DNA from: Sphingobacteriales bacterium
GTDB taxonomy: Bacteria > Bacteroidota > Bacteroidia > Chitinophagales > JADIYW01
NCBI GenBank assembly: GCA_016699615.1
Contig: CP064984.1
Coordinates: 186,001 to 250,000 of the forward strand
Length of the DNA stretch: 64,000 bases
Direction of reading: 5' to 3'
Part shown: positions 34,746 through 44,654 of the stretch, one piece after another
How positions within the stretch are numbered: the stretch's first letter is position 1
How the letters are laid out: every line of letters starts with the position of its first letter
Made by a program: the position numbers and the translations under genes
The notes under the pieces: generated by a model
The model's input: only the letters and a program-made list of their open reading frames with translations
The model's database searches: none
What the model was told of the DNA's origin: nothing

Positions 34746-36503
34746 TTGAATAAATTATTTACATATATATTTATACTATTTTGTTGCAATACTTTTGCAA
34801 ATGAAAATATTATTGACTATACACTAAAAAGTAAAAAGATAAATACTAAAACTGTTGTTAATGCTGACAATAAAAATCTAACTAACAAATCATTTTCTAT
34901 AAAAAATATTGCAGCTGAAAACATAGATATTGTATTTGAACTTTCTGTAGAAAATATTGAATACATCATCATTTATTTTCAAAATAACAGTTACGAAAAA
35001 ACAGATACCTTTAGAAAAAATACAAAAATTTCTGACAGAAAATTTTATGATAGAGATGTTGTTTTTGAATATACATTGCCAAAAAACTCAACAGCAAATG
35101 TACAAATTGACATACTAAACACAAAACCAAATGTTATTAATGATATTTTTGTTTGGAATAAATTTGAGAAAATAAACAGCACACAAACACTAGAGATAAG
35201 CAAAGGTGTTTTTTATGGAATTATGTTTCTATTCATTGTCTTCTGTTTTATTTTGTTTAGATTGATAAAAGAAAAAAACTATTTATGGTTCTTTATTTTT
35301 TTACTATTTGGCACAATGTATTTACTCATCAAACAAAACATTGCCTATGAATTTTTATGGTCGAAATATCCAGAAATTGATACATTTATAAAGAAGATAA
35401 TCTTAGTAAGCTACCTTATTATTACACTAAATTTCTTAAGATTATTTATAGTACGAAGAATACCAAATTTTATTTTAAATAAATACATAAAAATTATTTT
35501 ATATGTTGGTATCATCATAATTCTTGTTACATTAAGTATTGGTTTTTTCTCTGATTTTGTAAAAGAATTGCTCGCAATATTTCAGTACATCTACATAGTA
35601 ATTTGCGTTATATGCTTCATTGTTTCATTCATTATATCCTATTTAAAATTTGAACAGAAAACAATGTTTTATTTCATACTAAGTTTCTTCATATCTTTTT
35701 CATTCTTTTTATTTTATCCAGTTCCAAGTACAAGTAAATATATAACTGGTATCAATTTCAAGCAAATATTTACGTACTCAAATGCATTCTTAATTGCATT
35801 TGTAGTAAGTGGCACTATTTTGCTACGTGTATTGCAAATTATAAAATCTAACAAGCAAATGAAACAGCAAGTTAGTTTATTGCATGCACAAAAAAACTTT
35901 GCTGCAATCACAGCACAAATGAATGAAAAAAAACGTGTTGGAAAAGAGCTTCACGATGGCATTGGCATATTAATGGCAACTACCAAAATGAAATTATCTT
36001 CCATAAAAACTGAAAATATTGAAGAACAAAAAAAGATAAAAGAAATGCTATTGCAAATTGATAATACAACACAAAAAATAAGAAAGTATTCGCATAATTT
36101 ATTACCACCAACTTTAGAAAAGTTTGGATTAGAAACAGCAAACAATGATATTATTGAGCAATACAACAACCATCATCAAAATAAAATAAAATATTTAGCA
36201 GAAATAAATACAAAACTCAATGAAGTATCTAAATACATTATTTATGATATTATGAATAATCTTATTAAATACTTTTCTACAACTAATAATTACAATATCG
36301 AAATTAATATCAAAGAAATTTCTGACAATAAAAATCAAATTATAAGTATAACATATTCTGGTAATACTATAAATACAAATAACATTTATATTATTAATGT
36401 TATTAAAATAATAGAATTACTACACGGCAATTTACATCAAGAATTAATCAACACTTTCACACACTACCTACAATTAGAAATTCCAATTCAAGAAATTGAA
36501 TAA
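34746..36503 (+). CDS. 7TM sensor histidine-kinase-like protein with eroded ATP site (B)
   Basis: 585 residues from TTG 34746 (MNKLFTYIFILFCCNTFANE, signal peptide). The layout matches the upstream paralogue: extracellular 7TMR-DISM-like domain, seven membrane helices (about 150-365) and a coiled segment. Here the HisKA_3 motif is complete (KKRVGKELHDGIGILMATTK), so the phospho-acceptor His is present. The ATPase domain is poor: the N-box is reduced (IIYDIMNNLIKYFS), the D-box is YSGN and the GLGL glycines are missing (NIYIINVIKIIEL). It complements protein A. No response regulator is adjacent; the gene abuts convergent clc. Confidence 0.75.
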   Translation: MNKLFTYIFILFCCNTFANENIIDYTLKSKKINTKTVVNADNKNLTNKSFSIKNIAAENIDIVFELSVENIEYIIIYFQNNSYEKTDTFRKNTKISDRKFYDRDVVFEYTLPKNSTANVQIDILNTKPNVINDIFVWNKFEKINSTQTLEISKGVFYGIMFLFIVFCFILFRLIKEKNYLWFFIFLLFGTMYLLIKQNIAYEFLWSKYPEIDTFIKKIILVSYLIITLNFLRLFIVRRIPNFILNKYIKIILYVGIIIILVTLSIGFFSDFVKELLAIFQYIYIVICVICFIVSFIISYLKFEQKTMFYFILSFFISFSFFLFYPVPSTSKYITGINFKQIFTYSNAFLIAFVVSGTILLRVLQIIKSNKQMKQQVSLLHAQKNFAAITAQMNEKKRVGKELHDGIGILMATTKMKLSSIKTENIEEQKKIKEMLLQIDNTTQKIRKYSHNLLPPTLEKFGLETANNDIIEQYNNHHQNKIKYLAEINTKLNEVSKYIIYDIMNNLIKYFSTTNNYNIEINIKEISDNKNQIISITYSGNTINTNNIYIINVIKIIELLHGNLHQELINTFTHYLQLEIPIQEIE

Positions 36504-37742
36504 CTATTTTGATTTAAGAAAAATACTATACTTTTTTACATTGTACTGAGCAGTATATATACCAAATGTTTTTGAACAATAATAAGCAACACCACAAACC
36601 AACAACAAATAAGGAAAATGAGTAAAACCAAACAATTCTGCGCCCATTATTGCGCAAGCAAATGGTGCATTGGTTGATGCAGCAAACACAGCAACAAAAC
36701 CCATTGCTGCCAAAACATCAAAAGGCAATGGTAAAAATAAAGCACAAGCATTGCCTAATGTTGCGCCAATAAAAAACAATGGTGTTACTTCGCCACCTTT
36801 GAATCCAACAGACAAAGTAAAACTTGTAAATAATATTTTGAGTAAAAAATCATAATAGTTTACTGGTTCTAAAAATGATTTTTGTATCGTTTCGATACCT
36901 AAGCCTAAATATGTTGTATTCTTAGAAACAAGCACAATTATTAATAAAATAATGCCGCCAACAAATGTACGCAATGGTGCGTATGCAATAAATTTGTAAA
37001 ATATTTCTTGAAACAAAACTCCAAACTGAATAAATAAAATTGCAACCAAAGCAGCAATCAATCCAAATAAAAAAACATATACATAATCAATACTAAAATA
37101 ATTAAAACTACTTTTGATAATATAATGTGTATGGTGAATACCATAGGCACTACAAACAAAATCAGCAAGAAAAGCAACTACAAAACTAGATACAACAAAA
37201 TACCATTTTGGTTTAATTGTTTTAATATATACTAATTCTATTGCAAAAATTGCAGCAGCAATTGGCGTACCAAACACAGCAGCAAAACCTGCGCTAATTC
37301 CTAATAAAATCAACAATCTTCGTTCATCATCATTCAATTTATATTTCAAAGAAAATTGATCTGAAATAGCCACGCCCATTTGTATTGCAGTGCCTTCTCT
37401 TCCAGCAGAGCCACCAAATAAATGTGTCAAAATTGTTGTTATATAAATCATTGGTGCCATCAAGAATGGAATTGTCTTTTGGGGTTGATAATATTCTTCA
37501 ATAACTAAATTATTTCCTGTAATAATTTCTCTTCCAAAATAATGATATAACAATCCAATTATCAATCCAGCAAATGGTAAAAAATAAATGATGTTAAAAT
37601 GTTGAATTCTATAGCTTGTAACAATATCTAATGTGTACAAAAATAAAGCTGAGACACTACCTACTGCAATTCCAACGATTGCAATAACAGCACACCATTT
37701 TAATATACATTTTAATTCAATATTTTTAGTAAGTACTTTCAA
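36504..37742 (-). CDS. ClC-family chloride channel/transporter
   Basis: 412 residues with about ten to twelve membrane helices. The filter regions are recognisable: LFGGSAGREGTAIQMG with the gating Glu in GREG, and FKGGEVTPLFFIGATLGNAC near residue 315. No C-terminal CBS domains. Bacterial ClC proteins exchange chloride for protons, or export fluoride in a separate clade; this one has the general chloride-type filter. It is convergent with sensor gene B at zero distance. Confidence 0.92.
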   Translation of the reverse strand: MKVLTKNIELKCILKWCAVIAIVGIAVGSVSALFLYTLDIVTSYRIQHFNIIYFLPFAGLIIGLLYHYFGREIITGNNLVIEEYYQPQKTIPFLMAPMIYITTILTHLFGGSAGREGTAIQMGVAISDQFSLKYKLNDDERRLLILLGISAGFAAVFGTPIAAAIFAIELVYIKTIKPKWYFVVSSFVVAFLADFVCSAYGIHHTHYIIKSSFNYFSIDYVYVFLFGLIAALVAILFIQFGVLFQEIFYKFIAYAPLRTFVGGIILLIIVLVSKNTTYLGLGIETIQKSFLEPVNYYDFLLKILFTSFTLSVGFKGGEVTPLFFIGATLGNACALFLPLPFDVLAAMGFVAVFAASTNAPFACAIMGAELFGFTHFPYLLLVCGVAYYCSKTFGIYTAQYNVKKYSIFLKSK

Positions 37743-37790
37743 ACTAAGTTTGCAAATATACTATCTAAATATTTATATTCACTTTAGAAG

Positions 37791-39770
37791 TTATTCTTTC
37801 ATTTTGAATAACAGCGTACCAGCTTCTACAAATTGTTTATCTACAACATATACTTCTTCTACTTCACTATCTGTGTGTGCTTCTATGGTGTTTTCCATTT
37901 TCATAGAAATCATTTTCAATAATGCATCACCAGCTTTTACTTGGTCACCAACTTTTACCAATACAGTTGTCACTTCGCCAGGCATTGGTGCTACATAGCC
38001 ACCTTTCACTACATCAGCTTCAATACTCGGAAATCTATCAACAGTTGCAAGTACAATTTGACCTAATGTAGCTGAAGAAATATAATATTTATTATCAACA
38101 ATAGAATAGTTGTATTTTCTTCTGATACCATCAATTTCTAAAACAACTTCATTACTATTATTTTTATGAATAAACTTAGAACTAAATTTTTTGTCTGCGA
38201 ATGATATTTCTAAACAATCAACTTTATTAATATATTCAACTAGAAACTCAAAACCTTGATAAGCATATTTTTCTTGTTGTGCTTGATAAAAATTATTTCT
38301 CCAACCAGCAGGTACACCTTGTGCAACCTTGCGTTCTTCCAAACGATTTAAAAATCTAATATGCTGTACAGCACAAGTCAAGTTATCTAATACTCCTTGT
38401 GTATATTGTTCGCCTTTGTATTGAAATATATTATCTAAAAAGTGCGTATCAAAATTTCCATTTTGAAAATCTGAGTTTTCTAAAATGGCTGACAAGAAAT
38501 TTTTATTTGTTGTAAATCCAGTACAAACTGTTTCTTTCAATGCCAAATTTAGTTTTGCAATTGCTTCTGCTCTGTTTTTTCCTTTTGCAATAATTTTAGC
38601 AATCATTGGGTCGTAGAAAGTTGAAATCTCTGAGCCACTTTCTATACCAGCATCATATCTAATACCATCAATATTTGCTGGTTTCCAATCTACAATAGTG
38701 CCTGAAACTGGCAAGAAATTATTTGCTGGATCTTCTGCATATAAACGTACTTCAATTGCGTGTCCATTTTGTTTAATATCATCTTGCTTAAAAGGAATTG
38801 CATTGCCTTCAGCAACTTCTATTTGCAATCTTACTAAATCTAATCCAATTACTTCTTCAGTTACTGGATGCTCAACTTGCAATCTTGTATTTACTTCTAA
38901 AAAATAAAATGATTGGTCTGGAGCAACAATAAATTCTACTGTTCCAGCATTATCATAATTAATTGCCTTACAAGCTAAAATTGCAGCTTCGCCCATTTTT
39001 TGTCTTGTAGCTTCAGTTATAAATGGCGATGGACTTTCTTCTACAACTTTTTGATATCTACGTTGAATACTGCATTCACGCTCGAATAAATGCAATGCAT
39101 TACCATGTTTATCACCAAAAATCTGAAATTCTACATGTCTTGATGTATCAAAATATTTTTCTATCAAAAGTGTATCATCACCAAAACCTGATTTTGCTTC
39201 TGATTTTGCTTCATTAATTGCCTTATCTAATTCGCTTTCTTTTCGTACAATGCGCATACCTTTTCCACCACCACCAGCACTTGCTTTTAGTAAAACTGGA
39301 AATCCTATTTCTATTGCTTTTTGCTTAATAGTTGCTTCGCTTTGGTCTTCGCCTTGATAGCCAGGAATTGTTGGTACATTGTTAGCTTGCATAATATTTT
39401 TTGCACCAATTTTGCTTCCCATTTTTTCTATTGCATTAGGATTTGGACCAACCCAAACAATACCTTCATCTATACAACGTTGTGCAAAATGTTCTTTCTC
39501 CGATAAAAAACCATAGCCTGGATGTATGGCATTTGCTCCAGTTTGTTTTGCTGCAGCAATAATTTTATCTACTAATAAATAAGATTCTGCTGGTTGTTTG
39601 CCACCAATACGCACAGCTTCATCAGCAAATTTTACAAACATAGCATGCTCATCAGCATCAGAAAATACAGCAACTGTAGAAATGCCCATCATTCTACATG
39701 TTTTAAAAATTCTGATGGCAATTTCTCCTCTATTGGCTACTAATAGTTTTGTTATTTTTTGAGTTGTCAT
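37791..39770 (-). CDS. Acyl-CoA carboxylase alpha subunit (biotin carboxylase plus biotinyl domain)
   Basis: About 659 residues from ATG 39770 (MTTQKITKLLVANRGEIAIR); an upstream in-frame start at 39803 overlaps the DUF4442 gene. The biotin carboxylase domain shows the ATP-grasp loop ASAGGGGKGMRIV and EVNTRLQVEHPVTEE. A linker domain and a C-terminal biotinyl domain follow, with the biotin Lys in ISMKMENTIEAH. The fused layout fits the alpha subunit of propionyl-, methylcrotonyl- or geranyl-CoA carboxylase rather than acetyl-CoA carboxylase. The beta subunit is not in the window. Confidence 0.9.
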   Translation of the reverse strand: MTTQKITKLLVANRGEIAIRIFKTCRMMGISTVAVFSDADEHAMFVKFADEAVRIGGKQPAESYLLVDKIIAAAKQTGANAIHPGYGFLSEKEHFAQRCIDEGIVWVGPNPNAIEKMGSKIGAKNIMQANNVPTIPGYQGEDQSEATIKQKAIEIGFPVLLKASAGGGGKGMRIVRKESELDKAINEAKSEAKSGFGDDTLLIEKYFDTSRHVEFQIFGDKHGNALHLFERECSIQRRYQKVVEESPSPFITEATRQKMGEAAILACKAINYDNAGTVEFIVAPDQSFYFLEVNTRLQVEHPVTEEVIGLDLVRLQIEVAEGNAIPFKQDDIKQNGHAIEVRLYAEDPANNFLPVSGTIVDWKPANIDGIRYDAGIESGSEISTFYDPMIAKIIAKGKNRAEAIAKLNLALKETVCTGFTTNKNFLSAILENSDFQNGNFDTHFLDNIFQYKGEQYTQGVLDNLTCAVQHIRFLNRLEERKVAQGVPAGWRNNFYQAQQEKYAYQGFEFLVEYINKVDCLEISFADKKFSSKFIHKNNSNEVVLEIDGIRRKYNYSIVDNKYYISSATLGQIVLATVDRFPSIEADVVKGGYVAPMPGEVTTVLVKVGDQVKAGDALLKMISMKMENTIEAHTDSEVEEVYVVDKQFVEAGTLLFKMKE

Positions 39771-39778
39771 ATTTAGTA

Positions 39779-40258
39779 TTATTTTTTCAAAATCCAAGCC
39801 CAAAGCATTTCAGCTTTTACCACTTCTGTTCCTGTTTCATCAGTTACTTTTACTGCAACTAGCAATTCTCCTTTATCCGAGTTTTTTATTGTATCAATTT
39901 GTTCGTTGCTAAGTGTAGCCACAGCAGTTTGTGCGCCTTTGCTTCTTTTGATATAATCTATTTTCATACTTTTCATCAAAGGCAATTTATTGTCAGGAAT
40001 ATTTACACCAACAATAATTCCTGTTGCCGTTTCTGCCAAAAGTGCTGTTGCAATTGCATGTATTTGTCCAATATGGTTTCTTACTTTAGTCATATTGTCC
40101 AACGAAGCTACCAATTCATTCGAAGATATTTTATTAAATTGTACACCAGATGTACCTACATATTTTACAGTATTACCTAAGATAAAACTGATTGCTTTCA
40201 TTTTTAATGGTTCTGGTAAGAAATTAAGTGAGTTTAATGTTTTGGATAATTTATTCAT
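39779..40258 (-). CDS. DUF4442 hotdog-fold protein
   Basis: 159 residues of the DUF4442 family, a hotdog-fold thioesterase-like group: VKYVGTSGVQFNKISSNEL, TKVRNHIGQIHAIATALLAE with the conserved Asn-His-x-x-x-x-His helix, and LKSxKIDYIKRSKG-like strand pairing near residue 100. It lies 8 bp upstream of the acyl-CoA carboxylase start on the same strand, so they probably share a transcript. An acyl-CoA hydrolysis role in the same pathway is plausible but not shown. Confidence 0.82.
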   Translation of the reverse strand: MNKLSKTLNSLNFLPEPLKMKAISFILGNTVKYVGTSGVQFNKISSNELVASLDNMTKVRNHIGQIHAIATALLAETATGIIVGVNIPDNKLPLMKSMKIDYIKRSKGAQTAVATLSNEQIDTIKNSDKGELLVAVKVTDETGTEVVKAEMLWAWILKK

Positions 40259-40423
40259 GTTACGTATTTCAAATTATTATTCAAAGAAAATTAATACGCA
40301 ATATAAAAACAAAATCATATTCAAACAAACGTTTGGTTATATTTTTAAGCACATTCAACAATATAAATTGTATTGTTAGTATTTTAGAAAAAAAACTACA
40401 TTTCTAATACCTAATTTTATACT

Positions 40424-41305
40424 ATGCAAGTCTACCAAGATTTTTTAAGACATATATTAGAAAAAGGAACAAAGAAAGAAGATAGAACAGGAACAGGCAC
40501 AGTTAGTGTTTTTGGTTACCAAATGCGTTTTAATTTGAATGATGGTTTTCCATTAGTTACTACAAAAAAACTGCATCTAAAATCTATTGTACAAGAGCTT
40601 TTATGGTTCATTGCTGGCGATACAAATATAGAATATTTATGTAAAAATGGCGTGAATATTTGGAATGATTGGCCATATCAGAAATATAAAAACAGCAATG
40701 ATTTTGTTGGAGAAGACATGAAACAATTTGCTCAGAAAATTGCAAATGACCATGACTTTGCAATAAAATATGGAGAATTGGGACCTGTGTATGGCAAACA
40801 ATGGCGCCACTGGAAAGATGAAAATGGTATTGAAATAGATCAACTTTCCAACTTAATAGAACAAATAAAACGAAATCCAGATTCTAGAAGATTGATAATA
40901 AGTGCTTGGAATGTTGCTGAAATAGAACAAATGACATTGCCACCATGCCACTCATTATTTCAATTTTATGTAATAGATAATAAGCTAAGTTGCCAATTGT
41001 ACCAAAGAAGTGCAGATGCATTTTTGGGTGTACCATTCAATATTGCATCATATGCGTTACTTACAATGATGGTAGCACAAGTATGTAATTTAGAACTTGG
41101 AGATTTTGTGCATAGTTTTGGCGATGCACATATATATATCAATCATATAGAACAAGTTGAGCTACAACTCAGCAGAACACCATATGCTTTGCCAAGCATA
41201 AAAATCAATCCGAATGTAACTTCTATATTTGATTTTAAATATGATGATTTTGAGTTAATTAACTATCAATCTCATCCACATATCAAAGGCGAAGTAGCTG
41301 TATAG
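40424..41305 (+). CDS. thyA: Thymidylate synthase
   Basis: 293 residues of classic ThyA, which methylates dUMP with methylene-tetrahydrofolate. The substrate-loop Arg is in KEDRTGTGTVSVFG, the catalytic Cys in LPPCHSLFQFYV, dUMP contacts in QLYQRSADAFLGVPFNIASY, and the C-terminal IKGEVAV is intact. It is longer than the 264-residue E. coli enzyme because of an insert near residues 90-120 (FVGEDMKQFAQKIANDHDFA), common in this group. Single gene; the AT-rich region before it is without clear features. Confidence 0.97.
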   Translation: MQVYQDFLRHILEKGTKKEDRTGTGTVSVFGYQMRFNLNDGFPLVTTKKLHLKSIVQELLWFIAGDTNIEYLCKNGVNIWNDWPYQKYKNSNDFVGEDMKQFAQKIANDHDFAIKYGELGPVYGKQWRHWKDENGIEIDQLSNLIEQIKRNPDSRRLIISAWNVAEIEQMTLPPCHSLFQFYVIDNKLSCQLYQRSADAFLGVPFNIASYALLTMMVAQVCNLELGDFVHSFGDAHIYINHIEQVELQLSRTPYALPSIKINPNVTSIFDFKYDDFELINYQSHPHIKGEVAV

Positions 41306-41374
41306 ATAAATAGGTAAAATAAAGTTATCTTATTTTAATATTCTGAGATAAAAGATTATTTTTGTGCTTCAATT

Positions 41375-42030
41375 ATGAATATGAGGAAGTATTTTGTTTT
41401 ATATCGTTTTTATGCAAGCATTTTTAGTGTTAGGTATTGGAATTTTAATTCATATTTTCGTACACAAAAGGTGGACAATGGGCATGGATTTTTTATGTTT
41501 TTTGGTTTAGGTACTATTCTTTGGGATATTTTTATTGAATAATGATGTATTTACAAAAACTTGTAACTGATGGAGATGTAGATGGTGCAAAAGAAATATT
41601 GAATAGTATAAAATTTCCAAATCTTTTAATAAAACCAGTTAGACAAGGCTACTACATGTTGAAATCAAATTTCGATATGGCAAGTCAAAACTTAGATGAG
41701 GCTGAAGCAAATATTAGAAAAAGTTTAGCCAATAAAAGTAGCTTAGTACCACAACAAGAAGGTGCTTCATATTTACAATTAGGTTCTATTGCCATGCAAA
41801 AAGGCGATTACAAAGAAGCTCTAAAAAATATTAAAATAGCTTTGCAAAAAGGGTTGCCTGATGATGACAACAAAGCTACTGCATACTTACAATTATGCTC
41901 ATTATACGCACAAAGAAGAGAAATAAAAGTTGCTAAAGAATATCTTAGAAGAGCCAATGCACTAAAGATAAAAAGTGACGAAATAAAGAAACAACTCAAA
42001 GAAGTGAATAAACAATTAGCTAGAGCTTAA
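41375..42030 (+). pseudogene. TPR protein whose membrane N-terminus is frameshifted
   Basis: The TPR part (41542-42030, 162 aa: DGDVDGAKEILNSIKFPNLL..., GASYLQLGSIAMQKGDYKEA) starts without a signal. Upstream, a hydrophobic N-terminus is scattered over frames: MRKYFVL from 41381, then YIVFMQAFLVLGIGILIHIF in a second frame, then FFGLGTILW and IFLLNNDVFTK in others. Joined, they give a two-helix membrane anchor leading straight into the TPR domain. I infer three or so single-base indels in 41390-41570. A soluble product from the ATG at 41542 is still possible. It lies 8 bp before pepP. Confidence 0.6.
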
Positions 42031-42038
42031 TTAATTAT

Positions 42039-43334
42039 ATGAAATATACGTCAATAGATAATACATTATTTATAGAAAATAGAAAGCAGTTTGCTAAAGA
42101 ATTAGCACCAAATTCTATTGCCATATTATTTTCAAATGATGAGATGCCACGTAGTGCAGACCAAGCATTTCCTTTCAGACAAAATCCAGATTTATTTTGG
42201 TTGAGTGGAATAGACCAAGAGCAAACTATACTTATAATTTTTCCTGATTGTCCGAATAAAGTTTATACAGAGGCACTATTCATCAGAAAAACAAATGAGC
42301 ATATTGCAGTTTGGGAAGGACATAAATATACAATTGACGAAGCAAGAAAAGCATCTGGAATACAAAATATTTTTTGGGCAAATAGCTTTGAAGCTGTTTT
42401 ACCTTCTCTCCTTTCCTATTGTGATAATGTGTATGTTAATATCAATGAGAATGATAGAGCAAACAACCATGTACCATACAAAGACATACGTTTTGCAAAC
42501 GAAATAAAACAACAATATCCAGCACATAGCTTGAAAAGATTAGGACCAATAATGGCAAAACTTAGAGCTGTAAAACATTCTATCGAAGTTGATATCATTA
42601 AACAAGCATGCAACATCACACGTGATGCTTTCATTAGAACATTAAAGCTTGTACAAGCTGGTGTTTATGAATATGAAATAGAAGCAGAAATTATTCATGA
42701 ATTTATTAGACAAAGAGCAACAGGACATGCATATTCGCCAATTATTGCATCAGGAAAAAATTCTTGTGTGCTACATTATGTAGACAACAACCAAATGTGC
42801 AAAGATGGCGATGTAGTTTTGATGGATTTTGGTGCTGAATATGCTAACTATGCTGCTGATATGACACGAACAATTCCTGTAAATGGAAAATTCTCTGCAA
42901 GACAGAAAGATGTCTATAACGCAGTTTTGCATGTCATGAAACAAGCAAAAACCATTTTGAAACCTGGCGTGACATTAGCTGACTACAACTTAGAAGTAGG
43001 CAAAATAATGGAAGAAGAGTTAATAAAATTAGGTTTATTAAACAAAGAAGAAGTTGCTAAACAAGACGAAAAAAATCCATTATATAAAAAATATTTCATG
43101 CATGGTACATCACACTTTTTAGGCATCGATGTACATGATATTGGCAATAGATATGCACCAATGCAAGTTGGCAATGTATTTACATGCGAACCAGGCATTT
43201 ACATACCAGAAGAAAACATTGGAATAAGAATTGAAAATGATATTTACATTGGCGAAAATGGAAATATAGATTTGATGGCAGATATTCCAATTGAAGTAGA
43301 AGAAATTGAAAGCATTATGCAATCAGGAAAATAA
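42039..43334 (+). CDS. pepP: Xaa-Pro aminopeptidase
   Basis: 431 residues of M24B peptidase. The N-terminal creatinase-like domain (about 1-170) includes MPRSADQAFPFRQNPDLFWL. The catalytic pita-bread domain has the metal ligands in order: Asp pair in LMDFGAEYANYAADMTRTI, His in MHGTSHFLGIDVHD, Glu in TCEPGIYIPEENIGIRIEND. It removes N-terminal residues before proline. Convergent with the tolC-like gene at a 1-bp distance. Confidence 0.95.
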   Translation: MKYTSIDNTLFIENRKQFAKELAPNSIAILFSNDEMPRSADQAFPFRQNPDLFWLSGIDQEQTILIIFPDCPNKVYTEALFIRKTNEHIAVWEGHKYTIDEARKASGIQNIFWANSFEAVLPSLLSYCDNVYVNINENDRANNHVPYKDIRFANEIKQQYPAHSLKRLGPIMAKLRAVKHSIEVDIIKQACNITRDAFIRTLKLVQAGVYEYEIEAEIIHEFIRQRATGHAYSPIIASGKNSCVLHYVDNNQMCKDGDVVLMDFGAEYANYAADMTRTIPVNGKFSARQKDVYNAVLHVMKQAKTILKPGVTLADYNLEVGKIMEEELIKLGLLNKEEVAKQDEKNPLYKKYFMHGTSHFLGIDVHDIGNRYAPMQVGNVFTCEPGIYIPEENIGIRIENDIYIGENGNIDLMADIPIEVEEIESIMQSGK

Positions 43335-43335
43335 T

Positions 43336-44649
43336 CTATTTCTTATTTTCGTCTACCAAAGTATTGCTAATTTTCTTTAAATCTATTTCTGCAATTTTAG
43401 ATGTGTATCTTGCTTCAATTACATTAAACAATGCATCTTCATAGCTGCTTTGTGCTTGTCGTATTTCAACAGAATTTGCCTGATTTAATCTATATTTTTC
43501 TAAAGTAATATCTAAATTTTCCTTAGCATCTGCAATATTTTTTTCATTTAATTCAAGTACACTCAATGCATAATTAAAATTATTGTATGCCGCAATAATT
43601 TGTGCATTTAGGTTATGCTTAGTTTGTTCAAAACTTATTTGTTTTGTAGCAATATTTACTGATGATGCTTCTAATTGTTTTTTCACAACACCACCAGTAA
43701 AAATTGGAATAGTTGCATTTACACCAATTGTCGGCCCATAAGTTCTATTAAAAATTTGGAAACCAGCTTTGCTATTATTCTGTGCATAATTGTATCCTGT
43801 ATTCAAATTTATTAATGGCAATCGTTGTGATTTTATTTCTTTATGTTGATATTTTGCAATTTCAATGTCTTTGTTCAACATTTGTAAATCCAAATTATTG
43901 ATGCTAAATGTATCAAGTATATTTTGCAACACAAAGTTTTTATTAATATCAATATCATTAATTACATCAAAATCGATACTATTATCTCTACCTATTAGAT
44001 TGTTTAACGTGATTTTTTGTTGTTGTAGATTTGTTTCTTGTTTTAGAATATTTATTTTTTGATTATTAAAATCTACTTTAGCTTGTAATAAAGGTGTTTT
44101 ATCAGCATAACCAACATTGAATTTTTTGTCAGAAAGTGATATTCGTTCTTCCGATATTTTTAATGATTCATACAATGCTTTGATGTTTTGTTTTTGTTGT
44201 ACAATATCAAAATATGCTTTCAATACATTGGCAATTGTATTTTGTATTTGATTTTTTAATTGTAGTTCACCCAAAGATGCTAATGCATTTAATCTATCTT
44301 TGGTTGCAAACATTTTTAAACCATCAAATATTGTCCAATTTAGATTTAATGCTGCATTAAAATTATTAACAGGAATCCAATTATTCTTTATTTCTTCGCC
44401 GCTTGCAAATCTTTGATTGATATTGTTTAGATTAAAAACATCTCCAGTCGTAATATTAATTTTAGGCAACATACCAGCAGTAGCTTTATTATTATAAATA
44501 TTCTGTACTTCAGCATCATTTTTTGCAATTATTATATCAAAGCTTTTTTCTAATGCAAATGCAACGGCTTCTTCTGGCTGAAGAATTGATTGAGCATTTA
44601 TAGAATAAATATTCAATACAATAAATAATAATACATATATTTTATTCAT
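43336..44649 (-). CDS. TolC-family outer-membrane efflux protein
   Basis: 437 residues with signal peptide (MNKIYVLLFIVLNIYSINAQS) and the two repeated coiled-coil/beta units of TolC proteins. It is the last gene of the tetR-adaptor-RND-tolC operon (5 bp after the RND gene) and forms the exit duct of the tripartite pump. Confidence 0.92.
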   Translation of the reverse strand: MNKIYVLLFIVLNIYSINAQSILQPEEAVAFALEKSFDIIIAKNDAEVQNIYNNKATAGMLPKINITTGDVFNLNNINQRFASGEEIKNNWIPVNNFNAALNLNWTIFDGLKMFATKDRLNALASLGELQLKNQIQNTIANVLKAYFDIVQQKQNIKALYESLKISEERISLSDKKFNVGYADKTPLLQAKVDFNNQKINILKQETNLQQQKITLNNLIGRDNSIDFDVINDIDINKNFVLQNILDTFSINNLDLQMLNKDIEIAKYQHKEIKSQRLPLINLNTGYNYAQNNSKAGFQIFNRTYGPTIGVNATIPIFTGGVVKKQLEASSVNIATKQISFEQTKHNLNAQIIAAYNNFNYALSVLELNEKNIADAKENLDITLEKYRLNQANSVEIRQAQSSYEDALFNVIEARYTSKIAEIDLKKISNTLVDENKK

Positions 44650-44654
44650 CTTTT

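Noticed and set aside
41375..41542. A 55-aa ORF ending TAATG before the TPR gene
   Set aside because: The stop/start overlap looks like coupling, but the peptide is not protein-like, while a hydrophobic segment in another frame fits a membrane anchor, so I favour frameshifts.
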